From Nitrincola schmidtii (GTDB lineage Bacteria > Pseudomonadota > Gammaproteobacteria > Pseudomonadales > Balneatricaceae), in contig NZ_WBOL01000013.1 in the NCBI RefSeq assembly GCF_008973715.1, positions 39,085 through 103,084 on the forward strand: a DNA stretch of 64,000 nucleotides. Direction: 5' to 3'. Position numbers and translations under genes: made by a program. This document shows, one piece after another, positions 1 to 12,700 of this stretch. The notes beneath the pieces are model-generated. The model saw nothing but the letters and a program-made list of their open reading frames with translations. It did no database searches and was not told the origin of the DNA. Position 1 is the stretch's first letter. Every line of letters starts with the position of its first letter.

Positions 1-1640
1 CGATTCGGAAGCCCTGTTAAGGGGTCGTGATAGGCGTTCCATGCCAACTCATCTTTTACTTTTTTAACTGCTGTCAGATCGACAATAGTTGCAACCAACA
101 CCCTTCCATGAGCACTTTCTGTTTTGGAAATAGAGGCATCCATCGGGAAGTAAGTACCGTCTTTACAGTAACCTGAAATTTCTGCCCGCTCAGACATTCG
201 CATTTGATGAAGACTCCCTTCAACAAATCGTTTGAAATATTCTTCATGACGAGAACGAATGCTAGGTGGTACCAATTGATGCACTGAAAGACCAATCATT
301 TCCTGATAGGCGTAACGAAAAAGCTCTGCAGCCCTTGGATTTGCTTCTGTGATGATGCCTAACTCGTTGGTGGCAATCACAGCCATATCTGCAACTGAAA
401 GGATACTGATTGAGCTATCTACACTAGGCTGATTAGCTTGTTCCTGCTGATTGGAGCTAGTTGATAACACTGACTGATTGGATGCCACATTCAGTTTTCT
501 ATAAAACTGGTCTAGATAACGTGATGGAATTTGCGGTGAAATCGCTCCAAAGGTTTCAATAATTTCAAACGTTCCATCACCGCCACATTGCGATAAATAA
601 CTATTAACGCATGCATGATGGGTCGCAGCATCCATACTCACCAACCCCTGAGGAGCACTAATACAAACCGTTTGTAATGCTTTAATCAGTAACTCGGGAT
701 CAGTACTTTCAACTTTTCTAACGGCTTCAGCAAAGGCTTTAACGCAGGTATAAACGCCCTCACCAAAGTTCGTTAACACCCCATTACCCTCAGGCCAAAT
801 ACCCTCTACTTGGGGCAATTGACTTAACTTCTTTAAGTAGTGTTTATTTGCAGCAGTATTAACCGACATAAAATACGTATTACTGGAGTATAAACCTTCC
901 CTGACCTCTGGCTTTAGATATGAAACCAGTACTTCATCATAGTGCCCCATAACAACTGCCATGCGTTGCTTCAGACCACGCTCTGCGAAGCGATTAAGTA
1001 AGTTGATTTGGTCAACACCGGCAAAGTAAGGCACGAAAACGTCAGCACCAGAACGTTCTAGCCCATCTAACAACCAATCTATCTCAGAATTACTGACACC
1101 TAATGCAAGGTATTGCTCACCGACGACTTCACCATTCTGTTGATGCAATGAATTCATTGCAGCTTCTATGGATCCTCTTGGCCACTCATAATTATTGCCA
1201 GCAAAATACATTTTAGGACCAAAGTTTTTGGCCATATAAGGAATCATTTTGCATATTTGCTGGTTGGGAAGTGCTGCGAAACTGAAGAAGTATCGGCTTG
1301 CGATACTGCCTTCGTAAAACGAAAAATTAAGATAGGGAACCTGCCTACGTTCACTGACCTGATCAGCCACAGCAATTCGTGAATTGGACATTAAGTTGCC
1401 AATAATGACACAACACTGTTGATCGACAAGACGATGGGCAGCTGGCACTGCGGTTTCAGGTAAACTTCCATCATCCTCTATGACCAGTTCAACTTTTCTG
1501 CCGAGCAAACCTCCCGCTTGATTGATCTCATCGACAGCAATTTGAGCAGCCCAGCAGATCTCTTGACCATACATGTGTACCAAACCCGTCAAGGGAGGCA
1601 TCAATCCAAGTCGGATAGGCTCATTGATCGCGTCAGACAA
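1..1640 (-). CDS. Partial diguanylate cyclase with periplasmic-binding-protein-like and PAS domains
   Basis: The reading frame is open from a TTG start at 1640 to the left edge (546 codons), so the C-terminus is missing. An AGGAG ribosome site lies 6 bases upstream of the TTG. Residues 8 to about 380 resemble the AmiC/FmdD/UrtA branch of type I periplasmic binding proteins (IRLGLMPPLTG near the start, VDEINQAGGLLGRKVELV, later YFAGNNYEWPRGS). No signal peptide or membrane segment precedes this domain, so it probably works in the cytoplasm. Residues about 410-520 form a PAS domain (GYCKDGTYFPMDASIS). The last in-window residues read YHDPLTGLPN, the usual beginning of a GGDEF domain. The chemoreceptor gene lies 70 bases upstream on the same strand. 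Likely role: a ligand-controlled c-di-GMP synthase. The ligand is unknown, and GGDEF activity cannot be judged because the active site lies outside the window. Confidence 0.8.
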   Translation of the reverse strand, partial: MSDAINEPIRLGLMPPLTGLVHMYGQEICWAAQIAVDEINQAGGLLGRKVELVIEDDGSLPETAVPAAHRLVDQQCCVIIGNLMSNSRIAVADQVSERRQVPYLNFSFYEGSIASRYFFSFAALPNQQICKMIPYMAKNFGPKMYFAGNNYEWPRGSIEAAMNSLHQQNGEVVGEQYLALGVSNSEIDWLLDGLERSGADVFVPYFAGVDQINLLNRFAERGLKQRMAVVMGHYDEVLVSYLKPEVREGLYSSNTYFMSVNTAANKHYLKKLSQLPQVEGIWPEGNGVLTNFGEGVYTCVKAFAEAVRKVESTDPELLIKALQTVCISAPQGLVSMDAATHHACVNSYLSQCGGDGTFEIIETFGAISPQIPSRYLDQFYRKLNVASNQSVLSTSSNQQEQANQPSVDSSISILSVADMAVIATNELGIITEANPRAAELFRYAYQEMIGLSVHQLVPPSIRSRHEEYFKRFVEGSLHQMRMSERAEISGYCKDGTYFPMDASISKTESAHGRVLVATIVDLTAVKKVKDELAWNAYHDPLTGLPN

Positions 1641-1710
1641 AACTAACTCCTAACTATGATAGGCATATCCGTTGCAGCACTGAATGTAATAAATCATCAC
1701 CAAAAACTAA

Positions 1711-3291
1711 CTACCTAGTTTTTTGCTTCGACCAAAATTGATCCGCCAACTCTGAAAACCCGGTCGCTAGTGAGAGAACATCATCACTGGTTGATGAACT
1801 CTTCGACACGGCATCCAAATTTTGTTCTGACATATCCCTAATCAACACAACACTTCGATTAATTTCATCTGCAACCGCACTTTGTTGCTCAACTGCTGCA
1901 GCAATTTGGGTACTCATATCATTAATATTTTCAATAGCAGCCCAAATGGCTTCTAAAGATGTTACAGCTTCACTCCCTTTAATGGCCGCCTCTTCCGTTT
2001 TTTCTTTTCCTAAATTCATCACATCAACAGCTTTTGTGGAGTTAGATTGCAGCTGTTCAATCATCACCCGAATTTCTTCCGTTGATGTTCTCGTTCTTGT
2101 TGCTAAAGATCTAACCTCATCAGCGACTACAGCAAATCCTCGGCCTGCATCACCAGCACGTGCAGCCTCTATCGCGGCATTTAACGCCAACAGGTTTGTT
2201 TGCTCAGCAATCGCATTAATCACATCCAATATTGTTGAGATTGAATTACTGCTGGCTTTAACTTCATCAATTACCTTAGCTGCTTGAATGATTTCATCTC
2301 GGAGTGCTTTAACAGAGGAAACCGTTTCTTCAACGACTCGTCTACCTTTACCTGTTTCTTTCTTTCCTTGCTCTGCAGAATACGCTGTACTTTGAGCGTT
2401 GCCAGCCACTTCTTGAATACTGGCAGACATTTCATTGATAGCAGCAGCAACCTGATCCGTTTCTGCATACTGCCTTTCAACACCTGCGCGAGACTGATTA
2501 ACGGCAACACCTAGGCTAGTCGAACTATTCATCATCGTATTAGCCGAGTCAGCGATCCGACCTATAAGCCCAGCAGTTTCAGACTCCAAAGCCTTAAGCG
2601 CCAATAGCATTTGTCCAATATCGTCATTTCTACCGGTATAGACATAACACGCTACAGGGTTTTCCATCACAGCCTTAGATGCTTTGATCACTTTCTTGAG
2701 AGGGCTCAGCGTAACTAGCTGACCGATCAACGATAAAAGTACACCTGAAAAACCCAACACTAATTGATAGATCGGATCACTTAAGAAAAAAAGTGCAGTC
2801 ATAAACGTCAATAAAGGAAGGATAAGCCAGAGGAGTGTTTTAGTGATGGTAGGAAGTTTCTTTTTTAACTGAATCGGTGACTTACCCGCCATCATTTTAG
2901 GATAAATTTGATTAGCACGCTCAATAAACGATCTGTCTGGTTTTCTTCGTATCGACTGATATTCGGCAACGACACCATTTTTTTTAATCGGTGTCACATA
3001 CGCATCTACCCAGTAATGATTTCCATTTTTACATCGATTCTTCACCATACCCATCCATGAGTTACCCAACTTCACGGTAGACCAAAGATCATCGAATGCA
3101 GCGGGTGGCATATCCGGGTGTCTAACCATGTTATGGTTTTTGCCAAGCAACTCATCTTCCCTGAAACCACTTATATTTATAAAGTCGTCGTTGACATAAG
3201 TGATAGCGCCCTTGAGGTTTGTAGTTGATAGGATGTTGGCATTATCCGAATACCCCTCTTCAACTTGGGTGACAGGTAAGTTTTGTTTCAT
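1711..3291 (-). CDS. Aer-like PAS-containing methyl-accepting chemotaxis protein
   Basis: 526 residues. An N-terminal PAS domain (about 15-125, with [20 protein letters not shown], typical of Aer/BdlA-like sensors) is followed by a short pair of hydrophobic segments (about 150-195), a linker, and a long coiled-coil signalling domain. The receptor hairpin tip [20 protein letters not shown] is intact, so coupling to CheA/CheW is expected. There is no large periplasmic domain, so sensing is likely internal, for example redox or energy taxis through a PAS-bound flavin; this is inference. The start is ATG, followed by [10 protein letters not shown] decayed copy of the first ~80 codons lies at 23100-23333. 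The partial diguanylate cyclase follows downstream on the same strand after 70 bases and may be cotranscribed. Confidence 0.9.
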   Translation of the reverse strand: MKQNLPVTQVEEGYSDNANILSTTNLKGAITYVNDDFINISGFREDELLGKNHNMVRHPDMPPAAFDDLWSTVKLGNSWMGMVKNRCKNGNHYWVDAYVTPIKKNGVVAEYQSIRRKPDRSFIERANQIYPKMMAGKSPIQLKKKLPTITKTLLWLILPLLTFMTALFFLSDPIYQLVLGFSGVLLSLIGQLVTLSPLKKVIKASKAVMENPVACYVYTGRNDDIGQMLLALKALESETAGLIGRIADSANTMMNSSTSLGVAVNQSRAGVERQYAETDQVAAAINEMSASIQEVAGNAQSTAYSAEQGKKETGKGRRVVEETVSSVKALRDEIIQAAKVIDEVKASSNSISTILDVINAIAEQTNLLALNAAIEAARAGDAGRGFAVVADEVRSLATRTRTSTEEIRVMIEQLQSNSTKAVDVMNLGKEKTEEAAIKGSEAVTSLEAIWAAIENINDMSTQIAAAVEQQSAVADEINRSVVLIRDMSEQNLDAVSKSSSTSDDVLSLATGFSELADQFWSKQKTR

Positions 3292-3682
3292 TTTAAGTAG
3301 GAAGCCCTTATTATTCTTGTCATCTACGTTGCACGTTATGACACATTAAGCTATATGCTTAGCGCATATTGTCTTAATTCCACATAAAAATAAAGAGATT
3401 TTCAACTCGGACAACTGTATCAATTAGTACTGTATAGCCATTCGAATACAGCCAAAGCGTTTGTAATTAATAGATAAAAATTATCAAGAAAATATTTATC
3501 GTAAGTTTTAAGTTTAAAACTGCATAAAACTAGGGCATCAATTTCAGCATCAGGTTTTTTCGCAAATGAATTGGTTCCACTGTATAACATTCACCCTTAA
3601 CGTAATGTGTGGATTTGAACCATACTCCTTGGCATGAATACAAAACAGACGACCGAAAACACAGAAAAAACAGACTTAAAGC
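3064..3682. repeat. Left copy of ~619 bp diverged direct repeat (chemoreceptor 5' end, intergenic region, dusA 5' stub)
   Basis: Pairs with 23106-23724 in the same orientation and at nearly equal length with few gaps. By eye roughly four of five positions match, with long identical runs such as GGACAACTGTATCAATTAGT and AATTAATAGATAAAAATTAT. This copy contains the first ~75 codons of the intact chemoreceptor, the intergenic region, and 16 or so decayed codons matching the start of dusA. It also covers most of the 3292-3737 gap, where I see no other gene. Confidence 0.9.
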
Positions 3683-3717
3683 AATACACCTCAAGGTTTT
3701 CAGATTTTCTCACTTGA
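3634..3717 (+). pseudogene. dusA 5'-end remnant (27 codons)
   Basis: An ATG at 3634 begins MNTKQTTENTEKTDLK, which matches the DusA start [16 protein letters not shown] at 23676 in spacing and sequence. After about 16 codons the similarity ends, and a stop occurs at 3715-3717. The catalytic barrel is absent. The upstream promoter region is also duplicated, with a -10 like TATAAC in place of TATAAT. It is a junction scar rather than a functional gene, although it could in principle be transcribed. Confidence 0.75.
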
Positions 3718-3718
3718 T

Positions 3719-3752
3719 AAAAAAGAGCGCAGTAACCCTAGTCACTGCGCTC
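3719..3752 (-). terminator. Rho-independent terminator of the tpsBA unit
   Basis: On the minus strand, arms GAGCGCAGT and ACTGCGCTC (3744-3752 and 3725-3733) enclose a 10-base loop and are followed by six T. The stem overlaps the tpsA stop codon. Confidence 0.85.
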
Positions 3753-6700
3753 AGATATCACTATCGTACTGCTGCGTCCATCAATGGTGACCATTAACTG
3801 TATCGGGAAAGCGCCGTCTGGCACAGCTGCAGCAATGAAGCTGTTGGTTTCAGGAATAAAGCGCAGCCATGCTGGTAAAGGGTCGCCATTCAACAGCGTA
3901 ACCTGCACTAGCGCATTGGGTCGCGCATTCTCAATGACTTGAGCCGGCAATTGGAAGCTGAAACCCGCACCGGCTGTCGCCATATCTTTCGAAACCAGAA
4001 CAGAAACAATACCATCCTGTTGAACGGTGGACGCCTGCACTAACTCAACCGAAATGTCACTAGAGTTCAGTGATAGCGATGGCGCACTTGTCTGTGATTC
4101 GGACAAAGACGCGCTATAAACGCTAGAAAATTGCGGTGGTGGTGGAAGAGTTACAGCCGAAACTGTCAAATTGGCTTCAACATAGTTGATGTCATAGTTG
4201 AGGTTACTCGCGTTGGTTACGGAACCTTGTTGAATAGCGTAAATACCTACACCACTTCCTGCTTCTCGGATCAGGTTGCCACTGATACTATCGCCAGCGA
4301 CCAAGCCACGGGAACTGCTTTGCGCCTCTGTCCGAAAGGTCAGCGCTGGATCGCTCATTCCTTCCAGCTTGCTCTTGGCATCGGCTGTTATCGTGATGGG
4401 ACGACGGCTGATGGACAAGATGCCATTCTCAAAGCTGAGGTTATAATTGCCATCAATGGCGTCGCCACTGACGGTGTTGGTGTAGATTCCGGCATGGATG
4501 CCGCTCGCCCCCGTTGCGTTCGGCGAAGCTATCAGCGCGCTCTTGTCTTCACCATTGACCAGCCCGCTAATAGTAAAGCCGCTGACCGAGTGCCCTAATC
4601 CGTCATAGGTGACGGTGTGGCTGTTGCCTATTATAGTGGCGCTAGCCTTGCCGATGATGAGGCTGCCGTTAGAGAAGCTGAGGTTGTAGTTGTTATCTGT
4701 GCCGCTTGCGGAGTGAACGTAGTTGCCAACATTAGTACCGCTACCGCCGCTGGTGGTAACGCCGCTCAACACTGCAATCGTCTCGCCGTTAACCAGGCCG
4801 TCAGCGGTAAAACCGCTGACACTCTGAACCAGACCGTTGTAGGTGCGGCTGTCACTGTTGGCGATAACCGTGGCGCTCGCCTTGTCGATGGTGGCTTCTG
4901 TGTTGCCTGGGGCAATCAACGTGTAGTTGCCAGCATCAGCGCCTGAAATACTGGCCTCGGTCACATTGACGGTTTTATCGACGCCCGCGTCTTTGGTGTC
5001 AAAGGCCGAAGTTTCAGTCATTGTTAAGACGTCACCCAAGATACGGTCATCACTGCTGTTGACGGTGGCATCTGTCGTGCCGTCATAAACCCGATCAACA
5101 CCGGTATAACTGACATTCAGGTCTTTTTTACCCACTGTCAAAGTGCCGTCGGCGATTCCGGACACGTTATAGCCCAGTGCAGTGAGGTCAGTGGCAAGAC
5201 CACTGGCGTCCACCGTATAGCTGCCCACGTTCAGGGTCGACGATGTCGAAAAGGTCGCATTGGTGATCGTCAAGCCGCTGATACCATCGCCATTCTGCAA
5301 GCTGTCGCCGCTTAGTGTGAAGGTCGGGTTGCTGTCGCCGTAGGTGATGCTGTGCGACGAAATACTGCCGCTGGCATTCGGTTGCTCGCGGTAGATGGCG
5401 TAGAGCCCGGCGCCGAGTGGGGTCGTGTAGTTGGTGTCCGTCTCGTCGCTGTTGTAGCGGAAGCGCCCGCTGCCTGAACCGACCAGGTCAGTCAGGCCGG
5501 TGCTGCCAGTGATGCTGCCGGTGAAGAGCGTCGCCCTCCCACCGTCGCCGACGGTAACCGTTTTACCGCTAGTGACGATGATATTCCCGCCTGCTGCATC
5601 GCCCGCCGCCGAGTTTTTGCCAGCATTGAGCACAATGGCGTTGGCCGAGGTATCAGTGGTAGCAATGTTTTCAGTGATGGATAGATCGCCGCTCAAAGTC
5701 TCAATCAAGATTGGACCGGTGGCACTGATGCCGGTGGGGTTGACCGTGCCGATGGTCAGCGCGTTGTTGTTGACATAGATCAGGCTGCCGACGCCGCTGG
5801 CGGCAAGGGTGCCGATGGCGTTGTTCGTTGAATTCAGCGTGACATTGCCGCTCCCGGTCAAGGCCAGTTTGTCGGCCGACAGATAGCCGCTCACCCCATT
5901 ATTGGTGACATTACCGCTGCCTTGCAGGGTGATAGTATGGTTGCCGGTGGCAATCAGTGCATTATTGAGGGTGATGTCGCCGCCGTAAATCGCGATCGGG
6001 CCGGCGACAGTGGCGGCTCCCAGGCTGATATTGGCGGTATTGCCCGCCTTGCCGATGGTCAAGCCGCCGAGCGTGCCGGTGATGGGAGTGCTGGTCAGAT
6101 CGAAAGCGCTACTAAAGCTGGCACTGGCCGGTTCGATCGTCAGTGCGCCGCTGCCACTGTAAGCGCTGGTGTTGGTCGCCGACAGCGGATTGTCGTTGCG
6201 AATGATCAGCGTTCCCGCATTGATGGCTGTGGCACCGCTGTAGAGGTTCACACCACCCAGCGTCAGTATGCCGCTGCCGTCTTTAATCAAGCCACCGGTG
6301 CCGCTGATAATGCCGTCGTAGGCTGCCGAGATATTGCGTGCATCACCAATGGTTAGCGTATGACTGTCCAAATCGGTCGTGCCAACACCGGTCATCGCGG
6401 AAAGGGTCTTGTCGTCTTCAATACCCAAGCTTCCGCTGTTGACCAGGCCTGAGCTGGCGGCAATGCTGCCGGTGCTGTTCAGCACAAGGTTGCTGCCAGC
6501 GCCAATGGTGGTAAGACCGGTATACGTATTTAAGCCACCCAGCGTCAATATTCCGCTGCCGGCGTTGGTGATACCAAAACCAGTCCCTGCAATCACGCCC
6601 GGCAACGTCAGCTGCGTGCCCCCGACCTCAATCAGACTGTTTGCGCCCAGTGTTACTCCACCGCCAAGGGAACTGGTGCCAAAGCTGGTGGCCAGCGTGC

Positions 6701-9700
6701 CGCCATTCAGAATGATGGGTTCTGCGCCGATGGCGACGTCTCTCAGATCCAGCGTCGCGTCACTGGAAACCGTGGTGGTGCCGCCAATGCCGCCCAGTCC
6801 GTTTACATGGGTCACCTGCAACGTACCGGCATCAACAATAATTGAGGATGAAAAATTGGCGTTATTACCCGCAAAAACAGCTGTGCCGACGCCCCTTTTT
6901 GTCAGAGAACTGAGACCATCGTCAAAAAGTCTGCCCAAGAAGGTAAGCTGACTGCCTGTGGTCACATCGATCGACCTGGACCCGCCGTCGACGTTAAGGC
7001 CCACCTCGACGTCACCCGATACGCTGCTGTCGCCGCTGTCAGATTGCGTCGCCAGCGTGCCAATCAAAGTAATCCATTCGGCCGTGTTAATGCCTTTGAG
7101 TTCCAGCGTGGCACCAGCACCAATGGTTGTTCCGCTGGCCACAGTGCCGCTGGCGCCCAAGGCATCGTCATGGGCGGCAATCAACTTGCCGGCGTCAATA
7201 CGGGTGTTGCCCATGTAGGTATTGATGCCGGAAAGCGTGAAGCTGCCGACCCCTTTTTTGACCAGCGAGCCCGTGCCCGAGATCACGCCAGCAAAGTCGG
7301 TTGTGGCATTGTTACCGCCGGTCTCTAAAACCTTGCTGCCCAGCTGGATGCTGCCGGCACCGGCAAGGGAGCCGACCGTTTGGTCAACATCAACCAGACT
7401 GAAAGTCGCGCCACTGGCAACACTCAGCGATGTTCCAAACGGCAGCACATTGTTTTGGGTGAGTTCCAGTTCTCCGGCGCTGATGGTCGTCGCGCCAGAA
7501 TACTCATGTAATCCACCAAACATGATGCCCTTGGTTATTCCACCCATCGTTAGCTTACCGCTGCCGGCTTTGATAAGGCCACCGGTGCCGCTGATGACGC
7601 CACTGTAGGTGGCATCAAAACCTCTGTCGTCGCCAATGGTCAGCGTGCCGCTCAACGTGGTCGCACCGTTGCCGGTTATCGCGGCAATGGTTTGGTCGGT
7701 CTCAATGCTGAAGGTGCTGTTAATGCCATTGTTGGCAACGCCGGAACTGGCGGCAATCGAGCCAGTGCTGTTCAGCGCGAGGGTGCCGGCGCTGATGGTC
7801 GTCACGCCCGAATACGCATGTATCCCGCCCAGCGTGAATGTACCGCCGCCGACCTTGGTCAGGCCGCCGGTGCCGCTGATGATGCCGTTGTACAAGAAGC
7901 TGGTGGCGTTACCAATGGTCAGCGTGTGGCTTTCCAGCAAGGTCGCGCCGTCGCCGGTCATCGCGGCGAGGGTCTTATTGCCAGCAATAGTCAAGGTGCC
8001 GCCGTTCGCGACGCCAGAACTGGTGGCGATGGTGCCGGTGCTGTCCAGCGCCAGGGTGCCGCCAGCGCTGATGGTGGTGGCACCGGTATAGATGTTTATG
8101 CCACCCAACGTCAGGGTGCCGGTGCCGGCCTGGGTCAGCCCACCGGCACCGCTGATGATGCCGTTGTAGATAGACGAGTTGTTGCTGTCATCGCCAATGG
8201 TCAACGTGCCACCCAACGCGGTGGTGCCGCTGCCGCTCATCGAGTCGATGGTTTTGTCGCCGACAATGCTGAAGTTGCCGCTGTTGGCGACGCCGGAGCT
8301 GGCGGCAATGTCGCCGTCAATGCTCAGCGCGAGGGTGCCGGCGCTGATGGTCGTGCTGCCGGTATAGGTGTTCACGCCACCCAGCGTCAGGGTGCCGCTG
8401 CCCGCTTTTATCAGGCCGCCGCTGCCGCTGATGATGCCGCTGTAGTCGGATGGCCGATTTGTTCCGTCGCCAATGGTCAGCGTGTGGATGTCCAGGAAGG
8501 TCGTGCCAGCGCCGGACATCGCGGCGATGGTCTTGTCGCCATCGATAGTGAAATTGCCGCCGTTGGTCACGCCGGAACTGTCAAGAATGGTGCCGGTGCT
8601 GTCCAGCGCCAAGGTGCCGGCACTGATGAGGGTGGCGCCGGTATAGGTATTGGCACCGCTGAGCGTCAATATGCCGGTGCCAGCCTGTCCCAGACTGCCA
8701 ATGCCAGTAATGATGTCGGCAATAGTCAGGTCATCGCTGCGGTTAAAGACCAGGCTGCCATTGTTGGTCACCGCACCGCTACCGATCTGGCCTGTGATGC
8801 CACCATTGCCCACTTGCAATGTGCCGGTAGAGTTGATGATGGTAGTGCCACTGTAAGTGTTATCACCCGTGAGCGTCAATGTACCGCCGCCGGCCTTGGT
8901 CAGACCGCCGGTACCGCTGATGATGCCGCTATACAGGGACGAGGTATTGCTGGCATTGCCGATGGTCAGTCTATTTGCGCCCAAAGCGGTGGTGCCGCTG
9001 CCGGTCATGGCGGCGATGGTCTTGTTGCCGAGAATGCTGAAGGCGCTGTTGTTGGCAACCTCAGAACTATTGGCAATCGTGCCACTTGCATTCAAAGTCA
9101 GCGTGCCGGCGCTGATGGTTGTGCTACCGGTATAGGTGTTCACGCCACCCAGCGTCAGGGTGCCACCACCGTCTTTGATCAGGCTGCCTGTGCCGCTGAT
9201 GATACCGCTGTAGAGGGACGAGGTATTGCTGGCATTTCCGATTGTCAGCGTATGTGCGCCCAAAGCGGTCGAGCCACTACCAGTCATGGCGGCGATGGTC
9301 TTGTTGCCAAGGATACTGAAAGTGCCGCTGTTGGCGACGTTGGAGCTATTCGCAATAGTACCGGTGCTACTCAGTGTTAACGAACCAGCGCTAATGGTTG
9401 TGGCGCCGGAATAGCTGTTCGTACCCGAGAGCGTGAGCGTGCCGGTGCCGGTCTTGGTAATGCTACTTGCACCTGAAATCACGCCTGACAAGGTCAGCTG
9501 CGTCCCGCCAACGTCGATAAAGCTATTTGCTGTGCCCAGCGTTACTGCACCGCCAAGGGAACTGGTGCCGGAGCTATTGGCCAGCGTGCCGCCATTGAGG
9601 GTGATGGGTTGGGCGCCAATGGCGACGTTTTGCAGATCAAGCGTACCATTAGTGGCAACGATGGTGTTGCCGGATGTTGCACCCAGTCCGGCAGCGTTTG

Positions 9701-12700
9701 TAATCCGTAGGATACCAGCGTTGATAGTTGTGGCGCCAGAATAGCTGTTCGCACCCGAAAGCGTGACAGTCCCGGTGTTGTTCTTGGTCAGCGCTATTCC
9801 GGTACCCCCCAGCCTTGCGGAGATCGTGCCAGACTCAACCGTGTAACTGCTCCCGGTCAGCGTCCCAGTACCGGTAATGCTGCCACTGGTCAGGGTGACT
9901 GCACCCACGGTATCGCTGTGGCTACCGATATTGAATGTGCCGCCGTTGACATTGATCGCCGACGAATTGCTGATCCTATCTGATGCCCCCAGCAACAATG
10001 TGCCGGCGCTGATGATCGTGTCGCCGGTGTAGGTGTTGGCACCGCTCAGCGTCCACGTACTATTACCAACCTTGGTGATACCGCCAGGGCCGCTGATGAC
10101 ACCGCTGTAGACGCGATTGGTGTTATTGCCAACGGTCAGCCTATGACCGTTCAAAGCGGTGTCGCCGTTACCGCTCATCCCGTTGATGGTCTTGTTGCCA
10201 AGGATGCTGAAATTACTATTATTTTCGACGTTTGAGCTGGCCCCAATACTACCGCTGACGTCTAGCGTCAGCAGGCCGTTGTTGATGATGGTGGTGCCGC
10301 TATAACCATTGTTACCGCTGAGCTGCAGTATGCCGCCGCCTTCCTTGGTCAGGCTGCCATTGCCGGAAATGATGTTTGCAACAATCAAATTATCGCTGCG
10401 GTTAAAGACCAAGCTGCCATTGTTGGTTACATTACCGCTACCGAGTGTGCCAGTCGTGCCATTGTTGCCGATTTGCAATGTGCCAGCGTTGATGGTTGTG
10501 GTGCCGGTGTAGGTGTTGGCCCCCGAGAGCGTGACAGTCCCCCCGGTGCTCTTGGTCAGCGCTATTCCGGTACCCCCCAGCCTTGCGGAGATCGTGCCGG
10601 AATTGACCGTGTAACTGCTCCCTGTCAACGTCCCAGAAGTGCCGACAATGCTGCCACTGGTCAGGGTAACCGCACCCACGGTATCGCTGTAGCTGCCGAT
10701 ATCCAATATGCCGCCGTTGATATTGATCGCCCCCGTGCTGATCACATTGTCTGCACCGTAGCGGAGCCAGCCGTCGTTGATGGTTGTGGTGCCGGTGTAG
10801 GTGTTCGCCCCCGTGAGAATGACAGTCTCGTTGGAGTTCTTGGTCAGCGCTGCCGTACCCCCCAGCCTTGCGTTGATCCAGCCGCCCATGACCATATAGC
10901 TGCTCCCGGTCAGCGTCCCGGTGCCGTTAATGGTGCCATAGTTCAGGGTAACCGCACCCACGGTATCGCTGTAGCTGCCGATATCCAATATGCCGCCGTT
11001 GACATTGATCGCCGACGAATTGCTGATCCTATCTGATGCCCCCAGCGCCAATGTGCCGCTGTAGATGGTCGTCGCACCGGTATAGGAATTGTTCCCCGTC
11101 AGCGTCACGGTGCCATTGCCCGTTTTTGCGAGCTGACCCGAACCGGAAATGACCTGGCCCACCGTCCAGGAAGTTGCACTAAATGCGGAGTTGAGCGTGA
11201 TCGTGTTGCCGTTCGTGTTCAACGTTCCAGTGCCGGTCCACGCACCGGATGTCCAGATTGTCAGATTGCTGTTCAGGGTGACGTCATTGACATGGACATT
11301 GCCGCTCACCCCGGATCCACCCAGAGTTATTTCCGAAATCCGGGGATTGAAATACGTCGAGAAATAGGTGCTCGGCAAGCTGAGCGTGCCGGTGCCGGTG
11401 CCAATGGCCATCGTTGCACTACTATGAAAAGTCGACGGGAGCACGGTCAGGGTGCCGGAGGTGTTGATGGAGGTCGACAAGCCCAGATTGATCTTGTCGG
11501 TCCTCAGTCTGATGGCGCCTGTCGTGGAGGGGCCGCCGATGGTGTTGGTGCCGGTTTGTGTTCGGATGCCGTTGCCGGTGCTGCTGTAAAACCCGGTTAT
11601 TCCGATGGCACCGGATGTTGTAGTGATCGTCGAACCATTCTCGATCATCACGCCGGTCGAGTTACTTCCTGAGCCCCCCGTACCGGTAATGGAAATCGCT
11701 CCAGTCGCTGCTTGCACCGTCGCGCCCTTGAACAGCACACCGTAGGAGTTAACAAAATCACTGTCGCTGGTCCCCACGTAGTTAATGGTGCCGGCCCCGG
11801 AGGTTTTGACAGTGCCCTCTTGCCAAATGCCGTAAGCATCTTGGGAGTTGGTGCTTCGACCGCGAATCGAGATATTGCCGCCGCCAGCATCGATGATCGA
11901 ATCGGTACTCAGCAGGACCCCCTGCAGAATGTTGCCGGTGACGGATGCCGCATAACCGGTCGCTGGATTTGTCCCACCGCCGATGGTGACATTGCCACCA
12001 CGCGTCGTGATTCGCCCCCCTTGTTGAACATGTACAGCACCCGAACCGCTGTTATTTGCATCCGACCACAACACCACTGACAAAGGACCGCTCGTAGATT
12101 CGATATACGCGTTTTGGTTTATTTGCACGTTTCTATGCGCTTTGAGGGTCAGCGTGCGCGCAGCAGAACCCGTATAACTGATGTTTCCATCGTCCTGGAC
12201 GACGATATCCCCATCCCCTGTACCTACCGTGGTCTGAATCGTGACGTTGTTGCTGCTCAATGCCGTCACAATGGCTGAAGCGGCAATGTAGCTGTTCCCG
12301 TTGGTGGTCTCGGAGTTGGAGGTGAAGGTTCCTGAATTGAGGTTGTACTGGTTTCCGTTCGAATTGATGTAGATACTGATCGGATCAAGCAACCACTCGC
12401 CGGCCGTGCCATCGCTTGCCAGGGTGCTGACGGCCGCGCCGTCCACATTCAGCACATAACCCGAAGTTTCGACCTCGCCACCTTTGCCGCCCTCGGCGCC
12501 GCCCTTGGCGAGGATGGTGCCGGCGACGGTGGTTACCGAATCGATGCGCTTCACGTCCGACCACAGCACCACCGTGCCGCCGTCGCCGTTTTGCGTGGCA
12601 CTGGCGTCAATGGTGGCGCCCGCTTCCATGGTCACGGTGGTGGCCTGGTGCAGCGCATGGGGGTCGTCAAACACGCGGCGCTCTTCGTTGGCGCCGCCCT

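Noticed and set aside
74..295. Small minus-strand frame near the left edge
   Set aside because: It lies in another frame within the coding sequence of the binding-protein/PAS/GGDEF gene.
3609..3797. 62-codon plus-strand open frame across the left repeat and the tpsA terminator
   Set aside because: It is out of frame with the dusA stub and runs antisense through the terminator and tpsA end.
7692..9380. A 562-codon plus-strand open frame and many similar ones opposite the adhesin gene
   Set aside because: They are antisense shadows of the GC-rich, repetitive tpsA frame. Their products are low-complexity with no domain, and no ribosome sites are seen.
7700..10500. Regularly spaced repeats suggesting a CRISPR array
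   Set aside because: The repeats encode degenerate beta-helix units in one long frame. Spacing and sequence are imperfect, and no cas genes are present.
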